IMG/VR virus record: IMGVR_UViG_3300042691_014204
Span: 1-28,098 of that record
Source of the DNA: a virus
Direction: 5' to 3' (one strand)
DNA: 28,098 nucleotides
Of the stretch, positions 1 through 7,867 are shown piece by piece (position 1 is the first letter of the stretch; every line of letters starts with the position of its first letter). The position numbers and the translations under genes are program-made. The notes beneath the pieces were generated by a model. The model was not told the DNA's origin. It saw only the letters and a list, made by a program, of their open reading frames with translations, and made no database searches.

Positions 1-319
1 GCTTGCGGATTCGCTCCGCGAAGGTGCGGCGATCATACGGAAGGTAGTCGTTATCCCGCGACCATGTGGCAAAGGTCTTGATGGCGCGAAGGTAGTTGGA
101 CTTGGTTGTCGGCCCCCATGTTTTAGGCATAGACTTCAGCACTTCCTCGGGAGTGATCGAGTCGAGTGGCGTTTCACCGAAGCACTTGATGAAAACCTGT
201 ATGTGCTTCTGCACTGTGCGAACGTGGTGGTATGACATGCCCTCAAAGCGGTGGCTTTTGAGGTAGGATTGTCCCGCTACTGTGGCGGACTTTGGTTTTG
301 TTGACTTAGTTTTGTTCAT
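1..319 (-). CDS. Tyrosine recombinase (integrase), N-terminal part, cut by left edge
   Basis: The minus strand is open from an ATG at 317-319 to base 1 without a stop, giving 106 residues of a longer protein. After a basic Lys/Thr-rich start, residues about 30-95 look like the SAM-like core-binding domain of phage integrases: helices around HVRTVQKHIQVFIKCFG, then PLDSITPEEVLKSMP, then SNYLRAIKTFATWSRDN. The catalytic domain with its Arg/His/Tyr residues would lie beyond the left edge and cannot be checked. The gene is divergent from the terminase gene, with only 35 bases between the two chosen starts. In this family the enzyme catalyses site-specific integration and excision, so the element is probably temperate or integrative. 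A XerC/D-like resolvase remains possible. Confidence 0.72.
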   Translation of the reverse strand, partial: MNKTKSTKPKSATVAGQSYLKSHRFEGMSYHHVRTVQKHIQVFIKCFGETPLDSITPEEVLKSMPKTWGPTTKSNYLRAIKTFATWSRDNDYLPYDRRTFAERIRK

Positions 320-354
320 GTTGTATTGTGGGCATGTCGTATAAAACAACAATT
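320..354. promoter_or_regulatory. Divergent intergenic region, possible promoter
   Basis: These 35 bases separate the divergent integrase and terminase starts and must hold at least one start signal unless transcription comes from farther away. A TATAAA hexamer lies at 340-345, ten bases before the chosen terminase ATG, but no -35 element sits at normal spacing (TTGTAT at 321-326 gives a spacer of only 13). If TATAAA is a -10 box, the terminase mRNA would be almost leaderless. This is a weak call. Confidence 0.25.
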
Positions 355-2130
355 ATGGCCTCAGTCAAGAAAAAAAATTACGCTGCTCCAATCCCCACAG
401 AACGAGAGAAGTATGGACTAATCTGGGGCCCCGAGGTAAGCGATCTCGACATCGAATTGTTGTGTTATCGAGAAGGAGCGCCCTCTTCTCCGGGAAAGCC
501 GCACCACTTTCGCCAAGCCGTTGACCTCCTTTGGAACCAACCCGCTTCAAGCAAGAACTTCGTCTGGCATCCATGGGCTGAGGAGATGCTCGAAGCCGCC
601 TGTGTGAATAAGTACCTGTCCGTTGGCGGTTGCGCTAGTTCAGGCAAGACAGACTTCTTTGCTGTGTGGGGACTTATTGAGTGGCTGTGTGCGCCTCATG
701 CAACGCAGGTTCTCTATACATCCACGAGCCTCAAAGACTCCCGCAAGCGTATCTGGTCCACCGTGGAAGATTACTTCCAAGCGGTTCCCGGCCTCCCCGG
801 AAAGCTGGTGTCATCGCAAGGGGTTATCCGGTTCGAGGCTGACGGGCTACAGTCCGACAAGTTCGGCCTCACCCTCGTTGCCTCTGACCGAAAGAAGGAA
901 CGTGATGCCCAGAATAAGTTCATGGGTTTCAAAGCTCCGAGACTTCGACTGGTTGCTGATGAGTTGCCTGAGTTGGCTGACAGTATTCTGACCACTGCGT
1001 TCTCTAACCTTGCTCGAAACGAAGACTTTAAGATGGTGGGTATCGGAAATCCGAACTCACACTACGACCCTCATGGTCGGTTCTCAGAGCCCTACGATGG
1101 GTGGACTTCGGTTACTGAGTTGGACTACTCGTGGAAGACCAAGTATGGACGATTCATCCGGTTCGACGCGGAACGCAGCCCGAACATCATGCTTGGGTTC
1201 GTCAAGTATCCATTCCTTGCGAAGCAGGAAGACTTGAATGAAGCAGGCAGATTAGGTGAGAAGTCGGTAGCCTACTACCGAATGGTCAAGGGATTCTGGT
1301 GCCCTATTGGAGCTGATGACAGCATCTACTCTGACGCCGAGATCGAGCGTGGTGGTGGCACGTCTACGCCGATTTGGGCTTCTGAGTCGAACAAGGTTCG
1401 GGCCGCTGCTCTTGACGTAGCCTTCACCGCTGGTGGTGACCGATGTGTATTGCGATTCGGTACAGTTGGTAAGACCGTCAATGGCGTCCGCCATGTTCAC
1501 TTCGATGAGGTTCTCCTGATCTCAGAAGACGTCACCAACAAGATTGACCCCCGCACCCACCAGATCTGTCGTCAGGTTCGGGACGAGTGCGTCAAGAGGA
1601 ATGTACCTATTCGGAACTTCGCCCTCGATGCGACGGCTGGCGGTGCTCCATTCGCTGACGTGCTCGCCGTTATCTGGGGGCCCGACTTCCTTCGCGTCAA
1701 CTTTAGCGGACGTGCTTCCGATCTACCTATCTCATCCTCCGACAAGGCACCCTCGTATGAGCGGTACCATGACCGAGTATCTGAGCTTTGGTTTGCTGGT
1801 AAGGAGTTGCTCCGCACCAAACAAGTCAGCGGGTTGGACGATTCGACGATCCGGGAAATGGTGTCCCGCAGATACAACACCGTCAAAGGGGCTGGCAAGT
1901 TACTTCTCCGTGCCGAGAGCAAGGTTGACATGAAGGATCGCGTTGGGTTCAGCCCTGACTTAGCTGACGCCGCATTCATTCTCATTGACCTTTGTCGTGC
2001 TCGTCTCGGGTTCTCATCTTCAGAGCGAGCCAAACGCCCCACCACTGCCTCCGGCGGTAAGCAAGTGTCGTCATTAAAGAAAGCTCTAAAGAGTCTTGAC
2101 GTTGCTGGTCGAGCTCGCAGGTTCTTCTAA
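355..2130 (+). CDS. Terminase large subunit (packaging ATPase/nuclease)
   Basis: A two-domain packaging motor of 591 residues from this start. The ATPase domain shows a Walker A P-loop, GCASSGKT, at residues 92-99, and a Walker B strand LRLVADE ending in D202-E203. The C-terminal RNase H-like nuclease domain has the expected spaced acids: D354 in AALDVAF, D425 in FALDAT and D538 in DLADAAF. The length is normal for phage TerL. The protein would dock on the portal and cut and translocate DNA. The frame is also open to a GTG at 328 and an ATG at 334. I prefer ATG 355 because its context (AATTATGGC) is identical to the starts at 11274 and 18063. No small terminase is recognisable in this window; it may lie off the left edge. 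Confidence 0.9.
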   Translation: MASVKKKNYAAPIPTEREKYGLIWGPEVSDLDIELLCYREGAPSSPGKPHHFRQAVDLLWNQPASSKNFVWHPWAEEMLEAACVNKYLSVGGCASSGKTDFFAVWGLIEWLCAPHATQVLYTSTSLKDSRKRIWSTVEDYFQAVPGLPGKLVSSQGVIRFEADGLQSDKFGLTLVASDRKKERDAQNKFMGFKAPRLRLVADELPELADSILTTAFSNLARNEDFKMVGIGNPNSHYDPHGRFSEPYDGWTSVTELDYSWKTKYGRFIRFDAERSPNIMLGFVKYPFLAKQEDLNEAGRLGEKSVAYYRMVKGFWCPIGADDSIYSDAEIERGGGTSTPIWASESNKVRAAALDVAFTAGGDRCVLRFGTVGKTVNGVRHVHFDEVLLISEDVTNKIDPRTHQICRQVRDECVKRNVPIRNFALDATAGGAPFADVLAVIWGPDFLRVNFSGRASDLPISSSDKAPSYERYHDRVSELWFAGKELLRTKQVSGLDDSTIREMVSRRYNTVKGAGKLLLRAESKVDMKDRVGFSPDLADAAFILIDLCRARLGFSSSERAKRPTTASGGKQVSSLKKALKSLDVAGRARRFF

Positions 2131-2131
2131 T

Positions 2132-3199
2132 ATGAAAATAGTGGCTCCTGCCAAACGGCTTCACGAAGCCTTTTACGCAATGGGCATTCTCGCCCACATC
2201 CCCGGACATCCGCACCATGTCTACTTCCCCCGTAGTGAACCTGCTGCGCGTGACTACTTCGTGGAGATAGAGGCGATCGCCTCCAGAATGCCATGGATTC
2301 GCAGCGTTAATCGCGGACTGCCCCCGTTAATGCAGTATGGGTTAGACCTCCGCCCCTACCACCACAAGCAGGACGGTCGGTCAATGCTTGCAAAGATGAG
2401 CTACTACTGCGGGTTGTATTCCTTCAAGCCGTGGTTCGAGCGGATGGAAGCCACCAGCGAGCATGTCGTAATTGCCCGCACGCTGGTGCAGCAGAATCAA
2501 CTCTTCCCGTGGGGAGGACTACTGACTGCTCTTCACAGGCATCCCATATTCTTTATGGGCACCGTTGAGGAGTACGAAGCTTTCCAACCCAACATCCCTG
2601 CAGGAGTATCCGTCGAGCATAGAGTCCCTGACTGGGGTGGGTCAGGCCTTGACGTCTGCTTGAGTGCGATGCTCTACATCGGCAACCACTCTCCAGCGTT
2701 GGCCGTTATTGAAGGAGCCCACATCCCAGCGATCACTGAAGTCAGCCTCAGCGATCCTGACAACATCTACATCCGCCCAGGATCTAGCCCTTGCTTCACC
2801 AATCAAGCCACCTTTCCTGACGGGGTTCCGGGTTTCTCCGGCAGCATCGCGTCCTCGATCAAGGATCTGCTTGTCGCCTCATACGCTGACTGGCTGCCAC
2901 CACCGAAAGGCTGGCGCGTTGACCGTCAAGAGAAGGCTCCGCGTTACTTCGACAACCTTGACGACGCTGCGTTTTACCTTTGCAAGTACACCGAGGGGTT
3001 GACGCTGAAGCATCGAGGGCATGCTCGTCGGCTTGTGCTGGAAGAAAACCTTCGGCACTATCCCGAGTGGGCTGATGAAGCGACGGCGCATCGATTGTTT
3101 AGAAAACCAACACTTGCGCTCCGAGCGGCTGCCCGTAAAATAAAACTTCGGAAGTTTCTCCCCCACATCAACAGCTACCTGTCAGACTCATGCGATTGA
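2132..3199 (+). CDS. Glycosyltransferase-like protein (GT-B fold, GT9/heptosyltransferase-like)
   Basis: A protein of 355 residues whose ATG lies one base after the terminase stop. The second half resembles the donor-binding domain of GT-B enzymes of the ADP-heptose transferase type: a strand ending in IFFMGT (139-144), then IGNHSPALAVIEGAHIPAI (183-201), which matches the family pattern of a GN-S segment followed by a helix and a Pro-containing turn. The N-terminal segment AHIPGHPHHVYF could be the first Rossmann strand and loop. Basic, Arg/Lys-rich helices close the protein (about 305-345). The next gene overlaps by 10 bases and also looks like a glycosyltransferase. Substrate unknown; glycosylation of a virion protein or of the host surface is inference. 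I assign the fold from pattern memory only, and an uncharacterised structural protein is the alternative. Confidence 0.42.
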   Translation: MKIVAPAKRLHEAFYAMGILAHIPGHPHHVYFPRSEPAARDYFVEIEAIASRMPWIRSVNRGLPPLMQYGLDLRPYHHKQDGRSMLAKMSYYCGLYSFKPWFERMEATSEHVVIARTLVQQNQLFPWGGLLTALHRHPIFFMGTVEEYEAFQPNIPAGVSVEHRVPDWGGSGLDVCLSAMLYIGNHSPALAVIEGAHIPAITEVSLSDPDNIYIRPGSSPCFTNQATFPDGVPGFSGSIASSIKDLLVASYADWLPPPKGWRVDRQEKAPRYFDNLDDAAFYLCKYTEGLTLKHRGHARRLVLEENLRHYPEWADEATAHRLFRKPTLALRAAARKIKLRKFLPHINSYLSDSCD

Positions 3200-3924
3200 T
3201 CATACCCATCACACCGGAAACAGTGCCTCACTTACCAGCAATGCTCGATACGTTGAGTGCCTCCGATCCGGGAGCAGGGCATCAGCTTTACATCCTAGGC
3301 ACTTCCGACTGCCTACCTGCCGCAGAAAAGTTTGCGACCACTGCTCGTCAGAAGACGAAGTTTGGGGGCGTCATGGTGTCAACCATGAATGTGTCTCAGC
3401 GGTCAGAACCCTACAGCCTCCTGTGGGCCACCTACTTCCGCAACTCGGGTCCTGATGCCGTGTGGCTTGACCCAGAAGCGGTCGTCGTCGGTAAGGCCGG
3501 ATGGTTGACGCGCATCGAAGACAGCGCTCGCTTTTCTACTTCCTTGTTTCTAGGCCCCCAGTTGCCTAGCGTTACTGGCGTCTATCGAAATGGAGTCTCC
3601 AAAAAGCTGCGTACTTGGGAATGTCCCTGCACCAAAGGATTAACTACCCCCGCCGGTTTGGCAGGTTTCTCTAACTTGACGAGCGTCTACCGGGCGTCTC
3701 ACTTAATCTATGCCTCCGACAGCCTTGAGGGAGTCCCCCCGCTCGTCGAGGTCGTCGTCCCGAAAACATGGGGCAGACCTATTGACCGGTTGCCGGTTGT
3801 CAAGGTTGTCACCCCCGAAGTCACCAATGAACCCACCCCCGAAGTCGTCAAGGTTGACACAGAGGTAAAAGCCGAGGTAAATACTCCCCAGCCGCCTCGT
3901 GTTGTTCGTCGGCCTAAACCGTAA
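3190..3924 (+). CDS. Glycosyltransferase-like protein (GT-A-type features) with Pro/Val/Lys-rich tail
   Basis: A protein of 244 residues starting inside the end of the previous gene (10-base overlap), so probably translationally coupled. The N-terminus, RLIIPITPETVPHLPAML, resembles the first strand and helix of GT-A enzymes, with YILGTSD as a second strand. VWLDPEAVVV (91-100) sits where GT-A enzymes carry the metal-binding DxD; here it reads D94-P-E96. Residues from about 195 to the end form a low-complexity Val/Pro/Glu/Lys tail with internal DNA repeats, ending in a basic RRPKP. The tail looks like a flexible linker or anchor. The gene lies between terminase and portal genes, which is unusual for a sugar enzyme. 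Function is inferred; a degenerate or non-enzymatic relative is possible. Confidence 0.35.
   Translation: MRLIIPITPETVPHLPAMLDTLSASDPGAGHQLYILGTSDCLPAAEKFATTARQKTKFGGVMVSTMNVSQRSEPYSLLWATYFRNSGPDAVWLDPEAVVVGKAGWLTRIEDSARFSTSLFLGPQLPSVTGVYRNGVSKKLRTWECPCTKGLTTPAGLAGFSNLTSVYRASHLIYASDSLEGVPPLVEVVVPKTWGRPIDRLPVVKVVTPEVTNEPTPEVVKVDTEVKAEVNTPQPPRVVRRPKP
3799..3856 (+). repeat. Short direct repeats in the Val/Pro/Lys tail
   Basis: Two 10-base copies of GTCAAGGTTG (3799-3808 and 3847-3856) flank two 13-base copies of CACCCCCGAAGTC (3810-3822 and 3834-3846). Together they encode a VVKV/TPEV-type low-complexity tail, consistent with growth by slippage or unequal recombination. Confidence 0.6.
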
Positions 3925-3929
3925 TCGCC

Positions 3930-6203
3930 ATGCAAAAAGCCCTCCTTGAATTCCAGCAGACCGATGACGGTCTTCTCACCGCGTCTCCCGAAGGACGGGT
4001 TCCTGACCGCCGGATCGCTGATCCTAAGTCTGCCCATGCTTCTTTGCGGAAGATGATTGACGACGATGTTGATTCGAGCCGTGGCCGCGCCCAGTTCCAA
4101 GCAATGTTTGACGGGCAGCGCCCTTACCGTGACGAGGATCTGGTAGAGACCGGCCAAGGAGGGCGGTCTAACTTGAACTTTGACGAGGCTGGAGCTCTGC
4201 TTGAATACAGCATGAGCGGCTACGTTGACCTCTTCTCAAACACGGATGAGTTCCTTCGGTTCCGCTTACGCCCCAACTCGTTCCCCGCTCCACAGCGACT
4301 TGAGTATGAGTCGAAGATGAGCAAGATCTTCACGGGTATGCTCCGCAAATGGAGCAGCTTCTTCCACAAGTTCCTCTACTGCTGCCACCACTTCATCGTG
4401 GACGGCGTCTCAGTCTGCTACTACCCCGACCACCTCGACTGGCGCTGGCATGTGGCCAAGCTCGGAGATTTCTTTTTCCCGCGCCACACGCTCGCTGACC
4501 CCGGAGCTATGGAGCTAGCTGGAAGTATCCAGCGCTACAGACCTTCTCAGCTCTACGCATACATCAAGAATCCTGAGCAGGCCGCTGCGCTTGGCTGGGA
4601 CGTCAAGGCTGTCCGTGACGCTCTTATCAAGAGCGTCAACGCTGCCGGTGACCGCCGCGTCATGGATTGGGAGCAGGTTCAGGAGCGCCTCAAAAACAAC
4701 GACCTCTACTTTGACGCTGTCGGTAACGAGATCCCGATTGGGCATCTCTGGGTCAAGGAGTTTACGGGTATGTGGTCTCACTACCAGTTCCTCGACATCG
4801 GCACTCCTGACAAGTTCATCTATAAGAAGGAGGACAAGTATCCTGCCAACCGCCCACCGTTCAGTATCTTCATGTTTGGTATTGGGTCGAATGGCTACAT
4901 CCACAGCATTCGTGGCCTCGGCTACAAGATTTACCCCCACATCCAAGTCTCTAATCGCCTGCGAAATCAGGTGGTTGACTCTGCCATGTTGTCCAGCTCG
5001 GTCATGATTCAACCGGCTGACGAGCAGGCTCTCGCCGACTTGTCGCTGACTTACTACGGTCCTTATGCAATCTTGACGCCCGGCAACAAAGTCATTGAGC
5101 GCACGATCCCTAACCTTGGTAACAACGCGATGCCTGTCATCAGTGACATGTCTGCATTGTTGCAGGGCAAGTCCGGCCAGTACAGCTCGGTCGGCATGTT
5201 CGCTGACGACAAAGAGCGTACTCGTTTTGAAGTTGAAGCCTACGTTGCCAGAGCCAGCAAGCTCAGCATCACGAGCTTGAACTTATTCTACGAGCCGTTC
5301 CAGAATCTCCTGCGCGAAGTCGCACGTCGTGCGTTTAACCCTGACTACGGTCCTGATCTCCCCGGCGGCGACCTTGTTATTGAACTCCGCGATCGCTTAC
5401 TCGAAGAAGGAATTCCGGAAGAAGCCTTCGGCGTTATCGACTTCGACCGCTGCGTCGTCAACCGCGCTGTCGGTGGTGGATCTCCTGAAGCACGTCAACT
5501 CATCCTCAATGAGCTGGCAAGGGAAGCCCCGTCGTTTGACGATGTTGGCCGCCACAACCTCCTGCGAGACCGTATCGCTGCCAAGGTTGGTTATGACTTG
5601 GCCGACCGCTATGTTCCTGAAAGAGCTGACGCTCGCCCAACCATTGACGACAAGCTTGCCGTCTTGGAGAACTCTCACCTCATTGGCGGCGAAGACATCC
5701 AAGCTCAGTCTAACGAGCTGCACCTCATCCACCTGAAGCACCATGACGCCCGCTTGCGTCAATACTTTGACGGCATCGAGTCAGGTGAGACCACTATCGC
5801 AGACGCTCTGCAGCCGATGGTCATGCTTCATGCTCATGCTACCCAGCACGTTGAGTTGGGAGGTGCTGACCCAGCCATCTCAGACATGGTCTCGAACTAC
5901 CGCCAGCAACTCCAGCAATACGGAGAAATGATCTGGAATGGTCAGGAGAAGTTGAAGGCCGAAGCCCGCAAAGCCGAGAAGGAAGCCGCCAACGCAGCTC
6001 AGGAAGGTCAGCAAGCTCAGCCTGCCCAAGACCAGTCTCTTCCTCCCGAGATGGAGCGTAAGCTCATCGAGCAAAACCTCCGTCTTCAGATGAAGCAGGA
6101 GGAACATCAGCAAAAACTCCAGATGCGCCAAGCGGAGTTTGCCCAAAAACAAGCCATCAACGACGCTAAAGAAGCTGCCAAGCTTCGCCGACTTGGTGTG
6201 TAA
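3930..6203 (+). CDS. Portal protein
   Basis: A protein of 757 residues, in the size range of large podovirus-type portals, encoded downstream of the terminase and just before the scaffold and capsid genes. The dodecameric portal forms the DNA gate at one capsid vertex and binds the terminase. Visible traits are an N-terminal segment with paired acids (DDDVDSSRGRAQF, about 43-55), a mixed alpha/beta body (about 90-500) and a long Gln/Glu/Lys/Ala-rich helical tail from about 655 to the end (MKQEEHQQKLQMRQAEFAQ) that should be a coiled coil or barrel helix projecting into the capsid. The start ATG lies five bases after the previous stop and has no Shine-Dalgarno. The assignment rests on gene order, length and overall pattern. 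Confidence 0.8.
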   Translation: MQKALLEFQQTDDGLLTASPEGRVPDRRIADPKSAHASLRKMIDDDVDSSRGRAQFQAMFDGQRPYRDEDLVETGQGGRSNLNFDEAGALLEYSMSGYVDLFSNTDEFLRFRLRPNSFPAPQRLEYESKMSKIFTGMLRKWSSFFHKFLYCCHHFIVDGVSVCYYPDHLDWRWHVAKLGDFFFPRHTLADPGAMELAGSIQRYRPSQLYAYIKNPEQAAALGWDVKAVRDALIKSVNAAGDRRVMDWEQVQERLKNNDLYFDAVGNEIPIGHLWVKEFTGMWSHYQFLDIGTPDKFIYKKEDKYPANRPPFSIFMFGIGSNGYIHSIRGLGYKIYPHIQVSNRLRNQVVDSAMLSSSVMIQPADEQALADLSLTYYGPYAILTPGNKVIERTIPNLGNNAMPVISDMSALLQGKSGQYSSVGMFADDKERTRFEVEAYVARASKLSITSLNLFYEPFQNLLREVARRAFNPDYGPDLPGGDLVIELRDRLLEEGIPEEAFGVIDFDRCVVNRAVGGGSPEARQLILNELAREAPSFDDVGRHNLLRDRIAAKVGYDLADRYVPERADARPTIDDKLAVLENSHLIGGEDIQAQSNELHLIHLKHHDARLRQYFDGIESGETTIADALQPMVMLHAHATQHVELGGADPAISDMVSNYRQQLQQYGEMIWNGQEKLKAEARKAEKEAANAAQEGQQAQPAQDQSLPPEMERKLIEQNLRLQMKQEEHQQKLQMRQAEFAQKQAINDAKEAAKLRRLGV

Positions 6204-6209
6204 TTTCCC

Positions 6210-6551
6210 ATGTCAGATACCCCACCACCCATACCAACGACCCTCGCTGAGTGGTCAAAGTCTGAAACTTACCGAACCCAGCTCGGCACCGCATTACGTC
6301 AGCCTTACATGGTTGGTGTCTTTGCTGTGCTTCGACAGATGAACGCACCCAAGATGCTGCAAAGTTCTGATCTTGGGGCAGGAGCTTTGTGCCACCAGTA
6401 CCATGCTGGTTGGGAAGCGTGCCTGCGTGCGCTACGAGACCTTCCCGGATTCTCCGAGGATTCCCTCGGTAAAGTCCAGAAAGCCGCGACACTTGAACAA
6501 AGTGGAGCTTGGAAATGGGTCGGAGACTCCGACACCCCTGTAACCCGATAA
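6210..6551 (+). CDS. Small protein between portal and scaffold, function unknown
   Basis: A protein of 113 residues starting six bases after the portal stop. It opens with a short Pro-rich segment (TPPPIPTTLAEW) and continues as a helical domain with LGTALRQPYMVGVF and the segment CHQYHAGWEACLRALRDL. Small proteins of this kind, with an aromatic G-x-x-x-C-x-x-x-L helix, are often seen between portal and capsid genes of short-tailed phages, but I know of no assigned role. It has two cysteines, no signal peptide and no membrane segment. Gene order suggests a head-assembly accessory; this is inference. Confidence 0.7.
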   Translation: MSDTPPPIPTTLAEWSKSETYRTQLGTALRQPYMVGVFAVLRQMNAPKMLQSSDLGAGALCHQYHAGWEACLRALRDLPGFSEDSLGKVQKAATLEQSGAWKWVGDSDTPVTR

Positions 6552-6572
6552 ACCCAAACACCCCTGCCTAAT

Positions 6573-7715
6573 ATGTCCGACATGTCCCCCGCCACCCCGC
6601 CTACAGTACCAGCTACTTTATCAGACGAAGGAACGATCGCCGATCGCCTTGGATCGTTTGACGACCTCTTCGCCGCCCCTACAGAGTCTGGAGGAGCTAC
6701 TCCTATCGAGCCAACTCCTGATTCCAGCAACCCCGCTGACCCGACTCCTGACAGCTCGGAAAAAGATGACATGAGTTCCTTCCTCGGAAAGGAAGAGCCA
6801 GCTCCAGCCCCAGCTCCGGGAAGCGACGACGAAGATCGTGTCCCAGAGGGCATGACTGAGAAAGCAGGTAACCGGTGGAAAGAGCTGAAGAACGAGATCA
6901 AAGAGCTTCGCCGCAAAAACGAAGAAGCTACTGCTTCGCAGGTCGCTCCAGAAGAACTCCAGAAACTGAAGTCCGCAGAAGCTGAAGTCAGTGCGTTGCG
7001 CGAGAAGCTCGAAACCTACGAGCGTGAGATCATTGGCGTCAAGCTTGAGGCCACTGACGAGTACCAGAGGCAGGTTACGCTCCCGCTTGATACTGTTCGC
7101 TCGGTGGTCCAAGACCTCGCCGAAACCTATGAGCTTGATATTGAAGCCCTTAACTCTGCAGTCGTCGAAGGCAATCGCAGGGAGCGCGTCAAGAAACTTG
7201 CTCAACTGGCTGAGTCGATGCTTGAGCCTGATCGCTTGAAGCTCTACCGCTCCGCCGAAGAGTTTGATAACATCGTCGAGACCAAAGCAGCTCTCGAAGA
7301 GAACGCCGCTGAGACCCTGCAGAGATTCGAGGTTGAGCGTGCAGACGCGCAGCGCAAGCAGTCAGTGGAAGGTCTGCGGAAGCAAAAAGAAGCCGCTGAC
7401 GAAATGTGGGAGCTCATGACTAGGAAGCTGCCCTTCTTGGCTGACGAAGCCACCGCTAAAGCCATTCGCGCCGAGGCAGACACCGTTGATTTTAACTCTG
7501 CAGATCCCGGCCTCCGGGCTTATGGAGCTTATGCGGGGGCTGCACTTCCGCGATTAGCTAAAGCGCTTAGAACTAAAGAAGCTCGGATCGCCGAGTTGGA
7601 GCGTCAGATTGGTGCATTCAAGGGAGCTACTCCATCTTCGGGAGCTAGCGCTCCTTCCAGCGGAGTTAAATCAGGGTCGTTCCTTGACGCCATTGAAGCT
7701 GGACTCGGGAGATAA
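6573..7715 (+). CDS. Capsid scaffolding protein
   Basis: A protein of 380 residues directly before the capsid gene, with the usual composition of a phage scaffold. It has a disordered, acidic, Pro/Ser-rich N-terminus (1-95, with PAPAPGSDDEDR), then long charged coiled coil (NRWKELKNEIKELRRKN from about 98, continuing to about 150 and again about 205-285), and a Ser/Gly/Ala-rich C-terminal section ending in SFLDAIEAGLGR. Scaffolds guide procapsid assembly from the inside and then leave or are degraded. No protease motif is visible here and no separate head protease was found. A second Met at 6582 is an alternative start. The next gene lies 152 bases away across a structured intergenic region, the longest gap in the window. 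Confidence 0.78.
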   Translation: MSDMSPATPPTVPATLSDEGTIADRLGSFDDLFAAPTESGGATPIEPTPDSSNPADPTPDSSEKDDMSSFLGKEEPAPAPAPGSDDEDRVPEGMTEKAGNRWKELKNEIKELRRKNEEATASQVAPEELQKLKSAEAEVSALREKLETYEREIIGVKLEATDEYQRQVTLPLDTVRSVVQDLAETYELDIEALNSAVVEGNRRERVKKLAQLAESMLEPDRLKLYRSAEEFDNIVETKAALEENAAETLQRFEVERADAQRKQSVEGLRKQKEAADEMWELMTRKLPFLADEATAKAIRAEADTVDFNSADPGLRAYGAYAGAALPRLAKALRTKEARIAELERQIGAFKGATPSSGASAPSSGVKSGSFLDAIEAGLGR

Positions 7716-7723
7716 GATTTTTC

Positions 7724-7844
7724 TTGACTGACGATAGGCTCGTCATACTTTGACAGCGAGTTCGCTCGGTTACTCTGATACCGTTCATCGCTAAAGTATG
7801 TGAGCCTATCCTCCCTCGGCTCGGGGAACCCACTCGTCAGTCAA
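7724..7844 (+). promoter_or_regulatory. Nested multi-helix inverted repeat before the capsid gene (structured RNA candidate)
   Basis: Nested perfect arms line up in order: 7724-7734 with 7834-7844 (11 bp, TTGACTGACGA/TCGTCAGTCAA), 7733-7741 with 7802-7810 (9 bp, GATAGGCTC/GAGCCTATC), 7744-7751 with 7793-7800 (8 bp, CATACTTT/AAAGTATG), 7755-7759 with 7788-7792 (5 bp), and an apical 7767-7770 with 7780-7783. The first two arms share bases 7733-7734. On the 3' side a side hairpin, 7812-7815 with 7824-7827, fits between the two outer helices. Such nesting is not expected by chance. The element ends 23 bases before the capsid ATG. It could be a 5' leader structure, an RNase III-type processing site, or a separate small RNA. 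Confidence 0.75.
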
Positions 7845-7867
7845 TTTCAATCCCCCTTTCTACTTTT

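Noticed and set aside
4515-5012. Minus-strand frame of 165 codons inside the portal gene
   Set aside because: Antisense shadow of a well-supported gene, with no domain, no start signal and no room for an independent unit.
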